DNA of 64,000 bases from Micropruina sp. (GTDB lineage: Bacteria; Actinomycetota; Actinomycetes; Propionibacteriales; Propionibacteriaceae). Positions 1 through 9,323 of this stretch are shown here, in pieces; positions within the stretch are counted from its first letter, which is position 1, and every line of letters starts with the position of its first letter. The stretch spans positions 1,054,001 through 1,118,000 of the forward strand of contig JADJTM010000002.1 in assembly GCA_016711205.1 (NCBI GenBank), read 5' to 3'. The notes under the pieces are model-generated. The model saw only the letters and a program-made list of their open reading frames with translations, made no database searches and had not been told where the DNA came from. Position numbers and translations under genes: made by a program.

Positions 1-26
1 AGCGAAAGCGGCGGCAGTTTCCGTTG

Positions 27-50
27 AACGGGGAAAGGAACCTTCCGCCG
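27..50. repeat. degenerate half-copy of the ggggacggttccttt repeat
   Basis: The core ggggaaaggaacc appears here, matching one arm of the large palindrome at 2377-2437 but diverging after aacc. It lies upstream of the phosphofructokinase gene. The rest of 1-115 shows no gene. Confidence 0.5.
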
Positions 51-115
51 GGCGCGTCGAAAAGGTTTCGCGCTCGACCTGCTCGCAGTCGCCGCAGGTA
101 CGCAAAGATGCTGTC

Positions 116-2347
116 ATGGTCGAGAGCATCGGGGCCGGCAAACGCATCGGCATACTGACCAGCGGCGGTGACGCTCAGGGAATGAACGCGGCGGTGCGGG
201 CGGTCGTCCGTACTGCGCTCACCCTCGGAGCCGAGGTGTACGCCATCTTCGAGGGCTATCAGGGCATGATCGACGGCGGCGAGGGCATTCGCCGGTTCGG
301 TTGGGACGACGTCGGCAACGTGCTGCATCGGGGCGGCACAGTGATCGGAACGTTTCGCTGCAAGCAGTTCCGTGAGCGGGACGGACGGCGCATCGCGGCC
401 CGCAACCTGGTGAACTGCGGTATCGACCGGCTGGTGGTGATCGGTGGCGACGGCAGCCTGTCGGGCCTGGACGCCTTCCGCACCGAATGGCGCGAGCTGC
501 TGGCTGAACTGGTGGCTGCGGGCGAACTCGAGCAGCAGGTCGCCGACGCGCATCCCGCCCTGATGATCGCCGGGCTGGTCGGCAGCATCGACAACGATCT
601 GGTCGGCACCGACATGACGATCGGCGCCGACACCGCCCTGCACCGCATCGTCGGCGCGATCGACGACCTGGCCAGCACCGCCGCCAGCCACCAGCGCAGC
701 TTCGTCGTCGAGGTGATGGGCCGGCACTGCGGTTACCTGGCCCTGATGGCCGCCGTCGCCGGCGGCTGCGACTACGTGCTGATCCCCGAGGCGCCGCCCG
801 AGCAGGGCTGGCAGGAGCGCATGTGCGGCGAACTGGCGCGGGGCCGGGCGGCCGGCCGGCGCGACTCGATCGTGGTGGTCGCCGAGGGCGCCACCGACCG
901 CGAAGGCAACCCGATCACGTCCGAGCAGGTGCGGCAGATCATCGAGGACCGGCTCGGCGAGGACGCCCGGGTGACGATTCTCGGTCACGTGCAGCGCGGC
1001 GGCACGCCCAGCGCGTTCGATCGCTGGTGCTCCACCTGGCTCGGTTTCGAGGCCGCGAAGGCCCTGCTCGAAGCGGACGGAAGCAGCGAGGGCCACGTGT
1101 TCGGCATCCGCGGCAACCGGGTCAAGGCCGTTCCGCTGATGGAGGCGGTGCGCAACACCCGCGAGGTGCCGCAACTGATCGAGGCGGGGGACTACCCCGC
1201 GGCGATGGCCAAGCGCGGATCGTCCTTCGTCACCATGGGAAGGCTGTTCGCCGAGTTGACCGAGCCGAGCCGGGTGACCGTCGCCGAGGGCGCCAAGCGT
1301 ATCGGCATCATTCACGCCGGCGGCCTCGCGCCGGGCATGAACACCGCGGCCCGCGCGGCGGTGCGGCTGGGCATCAGTCGTGGCCACACCATGCTGGGCA
1401 TTCGGGACGGCTTCCCGGGGCTGCGCGACGGCAGCATCGGCGAGCTCAGCTGGGGCGACGTCGAGGCATGGACGGCCGACGGCGGCGCCAACCTGGGCCT
1501 GCGGCGCACCGTTCCCACCATCGAGGAGTTGTACCCGATCAGCCGGCAGCTCGAAGACCACCACGTGGACGCCCTGCTGATGATCGGCGGGTGGAACGGC
1601 TACCAGTCGGTGAATCTGCTGCACAGCGAACGCGATCGCTACCCGGCCTTCCGCATTCCGATGATCTGCCTGCCGGCCAGCATCGACAACAACCTGCCGG
1701 GCTCGGAGCTCGCGATCGGGGCCGACACCGCCCTCAACGTGATCGTCGAGGCCATCGACCGCATCAAGCTCTCCGCCTCGGCCACCAAGAGGTGCTACGT
1801 GGTCGAGATCATGGGCCGCTACTGCGGCTACCTGGCCCTGATGGGGGGGCTGGCCGGCGGATCCGAGCGGGTGTATCTGCATGAAGAAGGCATCACCCTC
1901 GACCGGCTCAACGACGACGTGCACTGGGTGCGCAGCTCGTTCGAGGCGGGCCGTTCACTGTTCCTGGCGGTGCGCAACGAACGAGCCAACGAGTTGTACA
2001 CCACCGATGTGATCGCCCGGCTGTTGCAGGCCGAGGGCGGCGGGTTGTACGACGTGCGCCAGGGCGTCCTGGGTCACCAGCAGCAGGGTGGATCACCCAG
2101 CCCGTTCGACCGGCTGATGGCCACCCGGCTGGCCGGTCACGCGCTGGAGAAGCTCGCCGAACAGTTCGCCGTCGGCGCGGACGGCAGCTACCTGGTCGGG
2201 TTGACCGGATCGACGATCCAGGACGTGCCGGTCGAGACGATGATGACGCTGATGGACCGTACGTACCGTCGGCCCAAGCAGCAGTGGTGGCTGCAGCTGC
2301 GCGACGTCGTCCGAGCGGTGGCCGAAGAGCCGGAGGCTGGGGCGTAG
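116..2347 (+). CDS. 6-phosphofructokinase, eukaryotic-type tandem two-domain form
   Basis: The 743-aa protein carries two PfkA-like domains, about residues 1-375 and 392-743; ordinary bacterial PfkA is about 320 aa. It should convert fructose 6-phosphate to fructose 1,6-bisphosphate in glycolysis. The N-half keeps GGDAQGMN (17-24), GGDGS (110-114, the Gly typical of ATP-users) and SIDND (157-161, catalytic Asp159). In the C-half these sites have decayed to IGGWNG (490-495) and SIDNN (522-526), the pattern of the regulatory half of animal and fungal enzymes. Stretches such as GTDMTIGADTALHRI and VMGRHCGYLAL also resemble eukaryotic PFK. The ATG has no clear ribosome binding site, so the exact start is uncertain. 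The gene converges on treZ. Confidence 0.93.
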   Translation: MVESIGAGKRIGILTSGGDAQGMNAAVRAVVRTALTLGAEVYAIFEGYQGMIDGGEGIRRFGWDDVGNVLHRGGTVIGTFRCKQFRERDGRRIAARNLVNCGIDRLVVIGGDGSLSGLDAFRTEWRELLAELVAAGELEQQVADAHPALMIAGLVGSIDNDLVGTDMTIGADTALHRIVGAIDDLASTAASHQRSFVVEVMGRHCGYLALMAAVAGGCDYVLIPEAPPEQGWQERMCGELARGRAAGRRDSIVVVAEGATDREGNPITSEQVRQIIEDRLGEDARVTILGHVQRGGTPSAFDRWCSTWLGFEAAKALLEADGSSEGHVFGIRGNRVKAVPLMEAVRNTREVPQLIEAGDYPAAMAKRGSSFVTMGRLFAELTEPSRVTVAEGAKRIGIIHAGGLAPGMNTAARAAVRLGISRGHTMLGIRDGFPGLRDGSIGELSWGDVEAWTADGGANLGLRRTVPTIEELYPISRQLEDHHVDALLMIGGWNGYQSVNLLHSERDRYPAFRIPMICLPASIDNNLPGSELAIGADTALNVIVEAIDRIKLSASATKRCYVVEIMGRYCGYLALMGGLAGGSERVYLHEEGITLDRLNDDVHWVRSSFEAGRSLFLAVRNERANELYTTDVIARLLQAEGGGLYDVRQGVLGHQQQGGSPSPFDRLMATRLAGHALEKLAEQFAVGADGSYLVGLTGSTIQDVPVETMMTLMDRTYRRPKQQWWLQLRDVVRAVAEEPEAGA

Positions 2348-2370
2348 CTCGCCAACGTGGGGGCGGCGAC

Positions 2371-2450
2371 GGGTATTGGGGACGGTTCCTTTCCCCGTCG
2401 GATGGTCGGTGCCCGACGGGGAAAGGAACCGTCCCCATTCCCGGTCGGAG
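2371..2450. repeat. large palindromic repeat between convergent genes
   Basis: Two arms, 2377-2401 and 2413-2437, form a perfect 25-bp inverted repeat around an 11-nt loop; the core is ggggacggttccttt. It sits 30 bp after the phosphofructokinase stop and 24 bp before the treZ stop, so it could terminate transcription from both sides. Related units occur near 27, 24510 and 55229. Confidence 0.85.
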
Positions 2451-2460
2451 CCGCATGTCC

Positions 2461-4239
2461 TCAGTCGGTGATGACCACCGGAATCGTGCCCGTGGGCGGT
2501 GGGGCCAGCAGCAGGCCGACGCTGCTCGGGCCGAGCTGAACATCCCCATCGCGCAGGCTCACCTCGCCGAAGAAAGCCAGCAGCTCGGCGTCCGGGGCCA
2601 CCGAAAGGGTCCCCGGCGCATCCCCCAGGTTCGCCAGCACGTTCACCTCGCCCCGCCGCACCAGCAGCAGGTCGTCCACCCGGGCCACCGACCCCTCACC
2701 CAGTGCGGACGAGCGCAGGTCGGGCAGCTGGCGGCGCAGCCGGATCAGCGTGCGGTACCAGTCCAGCATCTGTTCGTGCTCGCCCTGATGCACCTCACTC
2801 CAGTCGAGGGTGGACGCCTCGACGGTGCCCGGGTCCTGCGGATCCGGCACGTTCGCGGCCCAACCGTGCTCGGCGAACTCGGCCTGCCGGCCCTCGCGGA
2901 TCGACTCGGCCAGCGCCTCCTCCTGGTGATCTGTGAAGTACTGCCAGGGCGTGGACGCCGCGAACTCCTCGCCCATGAACAGCATCGGCGTGTAGGGCGA
3001 GGTGAGCAGCAGCGTGGCGCCGATCGCGGCGCGTCCGATGCCGGCCAGCTGGCTGAGCCGCTCGCCGGCGGCCCGGTTGCCGATCTGGTCGTGGGTCTGC
3101 AGGGACGCCACGAAGCGCCAGCCCGGCGTCACCGACGCTTCGACCGGACGTCCGTGGCGACGTCCGCGGAACGACGAGAACGTGCCGTCGTGAAAGAAAG
3201 GGGAGTGTCCGAGCACCTTGGTCAACGCCTGCGGGTCGGCGAAGTCGGCGTAGTAGCCCTGTGCCTCGCCGGTCAGCGCAACGTGCAGCGCGTGGTGAAT
3301 GTCGTCGGCCCACTGGCCGTCCAGGCCCATGCCACCGGCCCCGCCCGGCCCACGGGGGGCGACCGTCGCCGGATCGTTGCGGTCCGACTCGGCGACCAGC
3401 ACCCGCAGCACACCGGTGGCCGCGCCGACCTCGGCGGTGACCTGGGCCAGCTCTTCCAGCAGGTGTACCGCCTCGTCGTCGTGCAGGGCGTGCACCGCGT
3501 CGAGGCGCAGGCCGTCCAGGTGGTATTCGCTCAACCACTGGCGCAGGTTGTCGCCGAAGTAGGCACGCACCTCGTCGCTGCCGGGGCCGTCCAGGTTGAC
3601 CGCGACGCCCCACGGCGTCTGGTGGCGTTCGGTGAAGTAGGGGCCGTAGCGGGGCAGGTAGTTGCCGTCGGGGCCGAAATGGTTGTAGACCACGTCCAGC
3701 CAGACCGCCAGGCCGTGCGCGTGCGCGGCGTCCACGAAGCGGTGCAGCCCGTCGGGGCCCCCGTACGGCTCGTGCACCGAGTACAGGCCGACGCCGTCGT
3801 AGCCCCAGCCGCTGCGGCCCGGAAACGACGCGACCGGCATCAGCTCGATCACGTCGACGCCCAGGTCGGCCAGATGCTGCAGGTGCGCGATGGCGGCATC
3901 GAAGGTGCCTTCGACAGTGAAGGTGCCGATGTGCAGCTCGTAGGCCACCGAGCCCTTCAGCGGCGTGCCCGCCCAGTCGTCGTCGGTCCAGGCGAAGGTG
4001 CCCGTGTCGACCACGGCGGTAGGGGCATGGACGCCGTCCGGCTGCCGCATGCCGCGCGGATCGGGCATCGCGGCGCCACCGTCCAGCGCGAAGGCGTACC
4101 GGCCGTCGCCCGGCTCGGCGTCGACGCGCCACCAGCCGCCGCCGACCTCGCGCATCGGTTCGACCCGGTCACCCTGGGCGCCCAGCACCAGCTCGACCCG
4201 CTCGGCTGCGGGCGCCCACACCGTGTAGGGATGCAGCAT
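2461..4239 (-). CDS. treZ: malto-oligosyltrehalose trehalohydrolase TreZ
   Basis: This 592-aa GH13 enzyme releases trehalose from maltooligosyl-trehalose, the last step of the TreY-TreZ route from glycogen or maltodextrin. An N-terminal carbohydrate-binding module (YTVWAPAAERVEL) is followed by the catalytic barrel: DVVYNHFGP, then DGLRLDAVHAL with the nucleophile Asp, VAESDRND with the acid Glu, and LQTHDQIGN with the stabilising Asp. The chosen ATG overlaps the treY stop as TGATG, indicating translational coupling; a GTG three bases upstream is an alternative. treY-treZ look like a two-gene operon; no treX or treS is present in the window. Confidence 0.95.
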   Translation of the reverse strand: MLHPYTVWAPAAERVELVLGAQGDRVEPMREVGGGWWRVDAEPGDGRYAFALDGGAAMPDPRGMRQPDGVHAPTAVVDTGTFAWTDDDWAGTPLKGSVAYELHIGTFTVEGTFDAAIAHLQHLADLGVDVIELMPVASFPGRSGWGYDGVGLYSVHEPYGGPDGLHRFVDAAHAHGLAVWLDVVYNHFGPDGNYLPRYGPYFTERHQTPWGVAVNLDGPGSDEVRAYFGDNLRQWLSEYHLDGLRLDAVHALHDDEAVHLLEELAQVTAEVGAATGVLRVLVAESDRNDPATVAPRGPGGAGGMGLDGQWADDIHHALHVALTGEAQGYYADFADPQALTKVLGHSPFFHDGTFSSFRGRRHGRPVEASVTPGWRFVASLQTHDQIGNRAAGERLSQLAGIGRAAIGATLLLTSPYTPMLFMGEEFAASTPWQYFTDHQEEALAESIREGRQAEFAEHGWAANVPDPQDPGTVEASTLDWSEVHQGEHEQMLDWYRTLIRLRRQLPDLRSSALGEGSVARVDDLLLVRRGEVNVLANLGDAPGTLSVAPDAELLAFFGEVSLRDGDVQLGPSSVGLLLAPPPTGTIPVVITD

Positions 4240-6635
4240 CACGGCTCCCGGGTGAGCAGTGCGACGGGCAGGGTGGCCAGCAGATCCGGGGCTTCCACCG
4301 CGGCCTCGAAGCGATAGCCGGTCAGGGCGTCGGTCCAGTTGCCGGGGGGCAGGGTCACGGTGCCGGACGGGGCGGCGTGGGCGAGCCGGTGCACCACCAC
4401 GATCACGTCGTCGCCGCGGGCGAAGCCGAGCAGCGTGGCGTCCAGGTCGAGCGGACGGTAGCCGGTCACGAACAACTCCGGACGCTCGCGCCGCAGTCGC
4501 AGCGTCTGCGCGGTGACCAGCAGTTTCTCGTCATCGAGCGAATCGACGGTGCCGCCGTCGTCCAGGCGCGTCAGCCGTGAGCGGCGTTCGGCGAAGTCGA
4601 TGTCGGAGCGGTTGTCGGGGTCCACCAGGGTGAGCCTGACCTGTTCGGCACCCTGGTAGGTGTCGGGTACGCCGGGCAGAGTGAGTTGCACGAGCTTCTG
4701 GGCCAGGATGACGGTGCGGATGGCGCTCAGGTTGTCGTGCACGGCCGCCGTGATCGCCCGGCCCAGCTCGTTGCCGTCCAGAATCGCCCGGCCCAGGGCC
4801 AAGACGCGTTCTTCGTAGTCAGGATGCGGATCCAGCCAGCTCGTGTGCCGCTTGGCCTCGCGGATCGCCTTGGTCAGATAGGCGTCCAGGCGCTCGGCAG
4901 TGATCGGCCCGACGCCCGCGACGCTCTGCCAGACCAGGTGGGCGGTGGGCGCGTCCACACCGTGCTGCACGGCAGCCTCGGACGCCAGCCGGCTGAGGGT
5001 CGTCCAAGCCTCGGCGTCGCCGGCCAGCGCGATCAGCCGGGCCCGGACGTCCTCGCTGCGCTTGGTGTCGTGGGTGGACAGGGTGGTCATGCCGAGCGGC
5101 CAGTGCTCGGCCTGGTGGGTGGCCCAGGCGTGCAGGTCGGCGGTGCCGGGGTGCTCGCCGGTGATCGGGTCGAAGCCCACCTCATTGAGCGCGCACAGCC
5201 GATGCCAGCGGTAGAAGGTGGTGTCTTCGATTCCCTTGGCCATCACCGGCCCGGTGGTCTGCTGGAACCGCACGCACAGGTCGGCGGCAGCGGCGCGATC
5301 GCCCGGTGCGGTCTCCGGACGCTGGAGCACCCCGACCACCGCAGCAGCCGTGGCAGCGAGCCCGGGGTGCTGTTCGCCGACCCGGCCCAGCGCCTCGTGC
5401 AGCGGTGCGACCAGCTGCGCGTCGGGATCGACCCCAGGGGTCACGTAGGCCCGGTAGACGGCCACGTCGACCAGCAGTTCGCCCAGAGCCGCGCGCAGTT
5501 CGACCGGATCGAGGTCGGGCAGCGCGGCGATCGCGGACCGGTGCAGCCGGTTCAGCTCGGGCTGCAGGAGCGTATCGAGCACCTGCCGCTTGCTCTGTTC
5601 GGTGCACAGCGCAAGGGACGGTTGCCCGCCGGTTCGTGACCAGGCCGCGGTCACGGCGTCGACGGTGCCCGGATCGACCAGTGCCGTGGTGAGCGCGGCT
5701 GCCGCGTCGTAGCCGGTGGTGCCGGCGCACGCCCAGTCCGGCAGCTGCTCTGCGCCCTCCAGGATCTTCTCCACCCAGATCGGGGTGCCGGGGCGGCAGC
5801 CGGCGGCCAGGCGTTCGAGGTAGCCACCCGGGTCGGCCAGGCCGTCGGGATGGTCGACCCGAAAGCCGTCGATGACGCCGGCATGGTGCAACTCGAGCAA
5901 CAGCGCGTGGGTGGCGTCGAACACCTCCGGCAGCTCGACCCTGATCGCCACCAGCTGGTCGACCTCGAAGAAGCGCCGGTAGTTGAGCACGTCCGCGGCC
6001 TGGGTGTGGGCGGCGAGCAGCCAGTGCTGAGCGTCCAGCAGCTCGGCCAGGTCGGTGGTGGGCGGGGCGTCCGCGCGCAGGGGCAGCACATGGTCGTAGT
6101 AGCGCAGCACCGGCAGGCCGGCGGCGGGGCCCTCGTCAGGGCGTCCGGTGTCGAGGGCGAGCGAGCCTTGAGCCAGCTCTGCGTCCAGCGTGTCGCCCAG
6201 GATCGGCAGCCCGAACCGTCCGTTCAGGTGGTCCCAGTCGACGTCGAACCAGTGCGCGTACGCCGACTCACGGCCGTGCCGCAGCACGTCCCAGACCGGG
6301 GCGTTGCGCCACTGGGGGGCCACCAGCGCCATGTGGTTCGGCACGAGGTCGACCACGAGGCCCAGATCGTGCTGATGGCACGCTCCGGCCAGGCGTTCCA
6401 GAGCGGCACGTCCGCCGAGTTCGGGGTCGATCGCGGTGTGATCGAGCACGTCGTAGCCGTGCACCGAGCCCGGCACGGCGGTCAGGATGGGGGCCAGGTA
6501 CACGTGGCTGACGCCCAGCTCGGCCAGGTAGGGCACGGTCGAGCGGGCATCGTCCAGGGTGAAGCCGGCGTGCAGTTGCAGCCGGTAGGTACCGGTGAAG
6601 GCGCGGGGCGGGGTGAAGGGGGTCACCCGGGCCAT
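4239..6635 (-). CDS. treY: malto-oligosyltrehalose synthase TreY
   Basis: This 798-aa GH13 enzyme isomerises the reducing-end alpha-1,4 bond of maltodextrins to alpha-1,1, making maltooligosyl-trehalose for TreZ. Typical features are TYRLQLHAGFTLDDA near the N-terminus, DLVPNHMA, GFRVDHPDGLADP with the catalytic Asp, WVEKILEGAEQLP and the C-terminal LPGVPDTYQGAE block. The frame stays open far upstream, but family alignment begins at MARVTPFTPPRAF, so the start is set there. It is divergent from the ABC-F gene with only 55 bp between them, which must hold both promoters. Confidence 0.95.
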   Translation of the reverse strand: MARVTPFTPPRAFTGTYRLQLHAGFTLDDARSTVPYLAELGVSHVYLAPILTAVPGSVHGYDVLDHTAIDPELGGRAALERLAGACHQHDLGLVVDLVPNHMALVAPQWRNAPVWDVLRHGRESAYAHWFDVDWDHLNGRFGLPILGDTLDAELAQGSLALDTGRPDEGPAAGLPVLRYYDHVLPLRADAPPTTDLAELLDAQHWLLAAHTQAADVLNYRRFFEVDQLVAIRVELPEVFDATHALLLELHHAGVIDGFRVDHPDGLADPGGYLERLAAGCRPGTPIWVEKILEGAEQLPDWACAGTTGYDAAAALTTALVDPGTVDAVTAAWSRTGGQPSLALCTEQSKRQVLDTLLQPELNRLHRSAIAALPDLDPVELRAALGELLVDVAVYRAYVTPGVDPDAQLVAPLHEALGRVGEQHPGLAATAAAVVGVLQRPETAPGDRAAAADLCVRFQQTTGPVMAKGIEDTTFYRWHRLCALNEVGFDPITGEHPGTADLHAWATHQAEHWPLGMTTLSTHDTKRSEDVRARLIALAGDAEAWTTLSRLASEAAVQHGVDAPTAHLVWQSVAGVGPITAERLDAYLTKAIREAKRHTSWLDPHPDYEERVLALGRAILDGNELGRAITAAVHDNLSAIRTVILAQKLVQLTLPGVPDTYQGAEQVRLTLVDPDNRSDIDFAERRSRLTRLDDGGTVDSLDDEKLLVTAQTLRLRRERPELFVTGYRPLDLDATLLGFARGDDVIVVVHRLAHAAPSGTVTLPPGNWTDALTGYRFEAAVEAPDLLATLPVALLTREP

Positions 6636-6690
6636 TCTGGCAAGGACCGGGCAGCCGGTGCGAATCGTCCCGAACCCGTAGGGTTGCCGG

Positions 6691-8472
6691 GTGGCATTTC
6701 TGCTGGCGGGCGAGGCTCTGCACCTGGAGTATCCGACCCGGGTGGTGTTCGACGGAGTGACCGCCGGGGTCAACGAGGGCGACCGCATCGGCATCGTCGG
6801 ACGCAACGGCGACGGCAAGTCGTCCCTGCTCGGTCTGCTCTCCGGACGGGTGGCCCCGGATTCCGGGCGTGTGCTGGTACGCGGCGGCGTCCGGATCGGG
6901 GTGCTGGACCAGTCCGACACCCTGGACGGCGCCGTCACCCTCGGGCACGCAATCGTCGGCGACACCCCCGAGCATGTCTGGGCGGGCAATGCGTTGGTAC
7001 GCGACGTGATCGCCGGGCTGGTGCCCGACCTGCCCTGGGACGCCGTGATCGACACGCTCAGCGGAGGGCAGCGCCGCCGGGTGGCACTGGCCGCGCTGCT
7101 GGTCGGCGACTGGGACGTGCTGATGCTCGACGAGCCGACCAACCACCTCGACGTGGAGGGCATCTCGTGGCTGGCCGCGCATCTGAAGATTCGTTGGGGG
7201 CGCACGGCGGGCGGGCTGTTGGTGATCACCCACGATCGCTGGTTCCTGGACGAGGTCGCCACCGCCACCTGGGAGGTGCACGACCAGCTGGTGGAGCCGT
7301 TCGACGGCGGCTATGCGGCCTATGTGCTGCAGCGGGTGGAACGCGACCGGCAGGCGGCGTCCATCGAGGCGAAGCGGCAGAACGTGCTGCGCAAAGAGCT
7401 GGCGTGGTTGCGCCGGGGAGCCCCGGCGCGCACGTCCAAACCGAAGTTCCGCATCGAGGCGGCCAACCAGCTGATCAGCGACGTGCCGCCGCCGCGTGAC
7501 CAGCTGGAGCTGTCCCGGTTGGCCACCGCGCGGCTGGGTAAGGACGTGGTGGACCTGCACGACGCGGGGGTGTCGTTCGGCGACAAGCAGGTGCTGCGGC
7601 ACGTCGAATGGCACATCGCGCCGGGGGAGCGCACCGCGATCCTCGGTGCCAACGGCAGCGGAAAGTCCACCCTGCTGGGGCTGATCGCCGGCACAGTCGC
7701 GGCGACGGCGGGGCGGGTGAAGCGCGGCAAGACGGTGCAGATCGCCGTGCTCGATCAGCAGTTCCGCGAGCTGGCCGAGATCGCGGGCGATCTGGTGCGC
7801 GACGTGCTGGCCCGGGCGCGCACCAGCTATCTGGTGGCCGGACGCGAACTCACCCCGGCCCAGCTGCTGGAGCGGCTCGGGTTCGCCCGCGAGCACCTCT
7901 CAGCCCGGGTGGGTGAGCTGTCGGGCGGTCAGAAGCGGCGCCTGCAGCTGCTGCTGGTGCTGCTGTCGGAGCCCAACGTGCTGATCCTCGACGAGCCGTC
8001 CAACGACGTGGACACCGACATGCTGGCCGCGCTGGAGGACCTGCTCGACTCGTGGCCGGGCACCCTGCTGGTGGTGTCGCACGACCGCTACTTCGTCGAG
8101 CGGGTGACCGACCAGCAGTACGCGATTCTGGACGGACGGCTGCGCCACCTGCCCGGCGGGGTGGATGAGTACCTGCTGCTGCGGGCGGCCGAGACAGCCG
8201 TCGGTGCCGCCAGGCCCGCTGCGGACGCGGCGGCCGGCGACGCGAAGGCGTCCGCTGCGCAGGTGCGGGCGGCCCGCAAGGAGTTGACCTCGACCGAGCG
8301 CAAGCTGGACAAGCTGGCGGCGCAGGTGGCGACGCTGCACCAGAAGATGGCCGAGCACGACGCTGCGGACTACACCGGGCTGGCGGCCCTGGACGTCAGG
8401 GTCAAGGCCGCCGAGGGCGAGATCACCGAGCTGGAGGAACGCTGGCTGGAGCTGTCCGAACTGGCGGACTGA
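6691..8472 (+). CDS. ABC-F family ATPase (Uup/EttA-like)
   Basis: The 593-aa protein has two ABC ATPase domains and no membrane segment, the ABC-F layout; members act on ribosomes in translation quality control or antibiotic protection. Domain 1 has Walker A GRNGDGKSS, signature LSGGQRRR and Walker B VLMLDEPTNHLD. Domain 2 has GANGSGKST, LSGGQKRR and VLILDEPSNDVD. The linker RKELAWLRRGAPARTSKPK and a charged C-terminal coiled coil from about residue 515 resemble the Uup branch, which also binds branched DNA. The start is a GTG just upstream of AFLLAGEALHLEY. No drug-resistance gene is nearby, so housekeeping use is more likely than resistance. Confidence 0.92.
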   Translation: MAFLLAGEALHLEYPTRVVFDGVTAGVNEGDRIGIVGRNGDGKSSLLGLLSGRVAPDSGRVLVRGGVRIGVLDQSDTLDGAVTLGHAIVGDTPEHVWAGNALVRDVIAGLVPDLPWDAVIDTLSGGQRRRVALAALLVGDWDVLMLDEPTNHLDVEGISWLAAHLKIRWGRTAGGLLVITHDRWFLDEVATATWEVHDQLVEPFDGGYAAYVLQRVERDRQAASIEAKRQNVLRKELAWLRRGAPARTSKPKFRIEAANQLISDVPPPRDQLELSRLATARLGKDVVDLHDAGVSFGDKQVLRHVEWHIAPGERTAILGANGSGKSTLLGLIAGTVAATAGRVKRGKTVQIAVLDQQFRELAEIAGDLVRDVLARARTSYLVAGRELTPAQLLERLGFAREHLSARVGELSGGQKRRLQLLLVLLSEPNVLILDEPSNDVDTDMLAALEDLLDSWPGTLLVVSHDRYFVERVTDQQYAILDGRLRHLPGGVDEYLLLRAAETAVGAARPAADAAAGDAKASAAQVRAARKELTSTERKLDKLAAQVATLHQKMAEHDAADYTGLAALDVRVKAAEGEITELEERWLELSELAD

Positions 8473-8500
8473 GCGACCTTGGGGGGCCCGGATAACAGGG

Positions 8501-8538
8501 TGAGTTTGGGCACCTCAGACAGACGGTGCCCAAACTCA
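8501..8538. terminator. bidirectional hairpin between convergent genes
   Basis: A perfect 14-bp stem (tgagtttgggcacc and its complement) encloses a 10-nt loop, midway between the ABC-F stop and the stop of the DUF4191 gene. The placement suits a shared terminator; there is no clear U-tract. Confidence 0.65.
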
Positions 8539-8561
8539 CAGCGAGTGGATCGGTGCCGGTG

Positions 8562-9323
8562 TCAGCGGCCGCGCATCGCCCGGTTGACGCCCTTCATCGT
8601 GGGCATCGGGCCGCGTGGCACCGGAATCTTGGGCCGCATGGCGTCCAGCGCCTTGAGTCGCTGCTTGACCTCGTTGAGCTGGTGCGGCTGCAACGCCTTG
8701 GGCAGCTTCTCCAGATGCTTCTGCAGCCCATCCAGCGGCACCTGGCCCTTGTCTTTGCCGACCAGCACAGTGGTGACCGGAACCCCGTAGGCGACCTGCT
8801 CGTGCTTCTTGGATTCGGTGGCCAGCAGGGCACGGGTGCGCGAGGGGTTGCCCTCGCCGACCAGCACGATGCCGGGCGCTCCCATCACCCGGTGCACGAC
8901 GTCCAGCTGCCGGGTGGCGGCGATGCCGACCTCATAGGTGAACTTGCGCTTGTTGAGCAGCTGAAAGGCCACCTCGGCCGACCCCGCCTGGCCCTCGTAG
9001 CGCTTGAAGTTGGCCTTCTTGACCCGCCAGGTGAGCACGTAGAGGGCCGCGACCAGCGCGAACATGACGCCGGTGATCAGCCACAGCCACCACGGCTGCA
9101 GCCAGAACCCGAGTGCGAGCATCAGCACGATCGGGCCGACCACGGCCGCCAGGGTCCACCACTTCAGTTGCGGATCGAGTTCACTGGTGCGCTTGAACGC
9201 CTCGATGACCTGCTTGACGCGCCCCCAGTCGCGCGGGTCGTCGGAGGTCTTCTTGCGCAGCTTCTCGGCCTTGCGTTCGACCTTCTGCTGCTGGGCGAGG
9301 GCTTTCGCCTTCTCACTTGCCAT
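8562..9323 (-). CDS. DUF4191 membrane protein
   Basis: The 253-aa protein has a very basic N-terminus (KAKALAQQQKVERKAEKLRKK), two adjacent membrane segments at about residues 57-100, and a cytoplasmic domain ending in a basic Pro-rich tail. It matches the DUF4191 family, found next to lipA across actinobacteria (Rv2219 in M. tuberculosis). Its start overlaps the lipA stop by 11 bp, so the two are probably co-transcribed and coupled. The function is unknown; the linkage suggests a membrane role connected with lipoate metabolism, but nothing in the sequence shows that. Confidence 0.88.
   Translation of the reverse strand: MASEKAKALAQQQKVERKAEKLRKKTSDDPRDWGRVKQVIEAFKRTSELDPQLKWWTLAAVVGPIVLMLALGFWLQPWWLWLITGVMFALVAALYVLTWRVKKANFKRYEGQAGSAEVAFQLLNKRKFTYEVGIAATRQLDVVHRVMGAPGIVLVGEGNPSRTRALLATESKKHEQVAYGVPVTTVLVGKDKGQVPLDGLQKHLEKLPKALQPHQLNEVKQRLKALDAMRPKIPVPRGPMPTMKGVNRAMRGR

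Noticed and set aside
2284..4317. Long open frame antisense to treZ (over 650 codons)
   Set aside because: It is a high-GC shadow: the opposite strand encodes a full TreZ with catalytic motifs, and the antisense translation has no recognisable domain.
6636..7268. Upstream extension of treY by about 210 residues
   Set aside because: The extension overlaps the divergent ABC-F gene and reads as Ser/Thr/Arg-rich noise; TreY homology starts at MARVTPFTPP.
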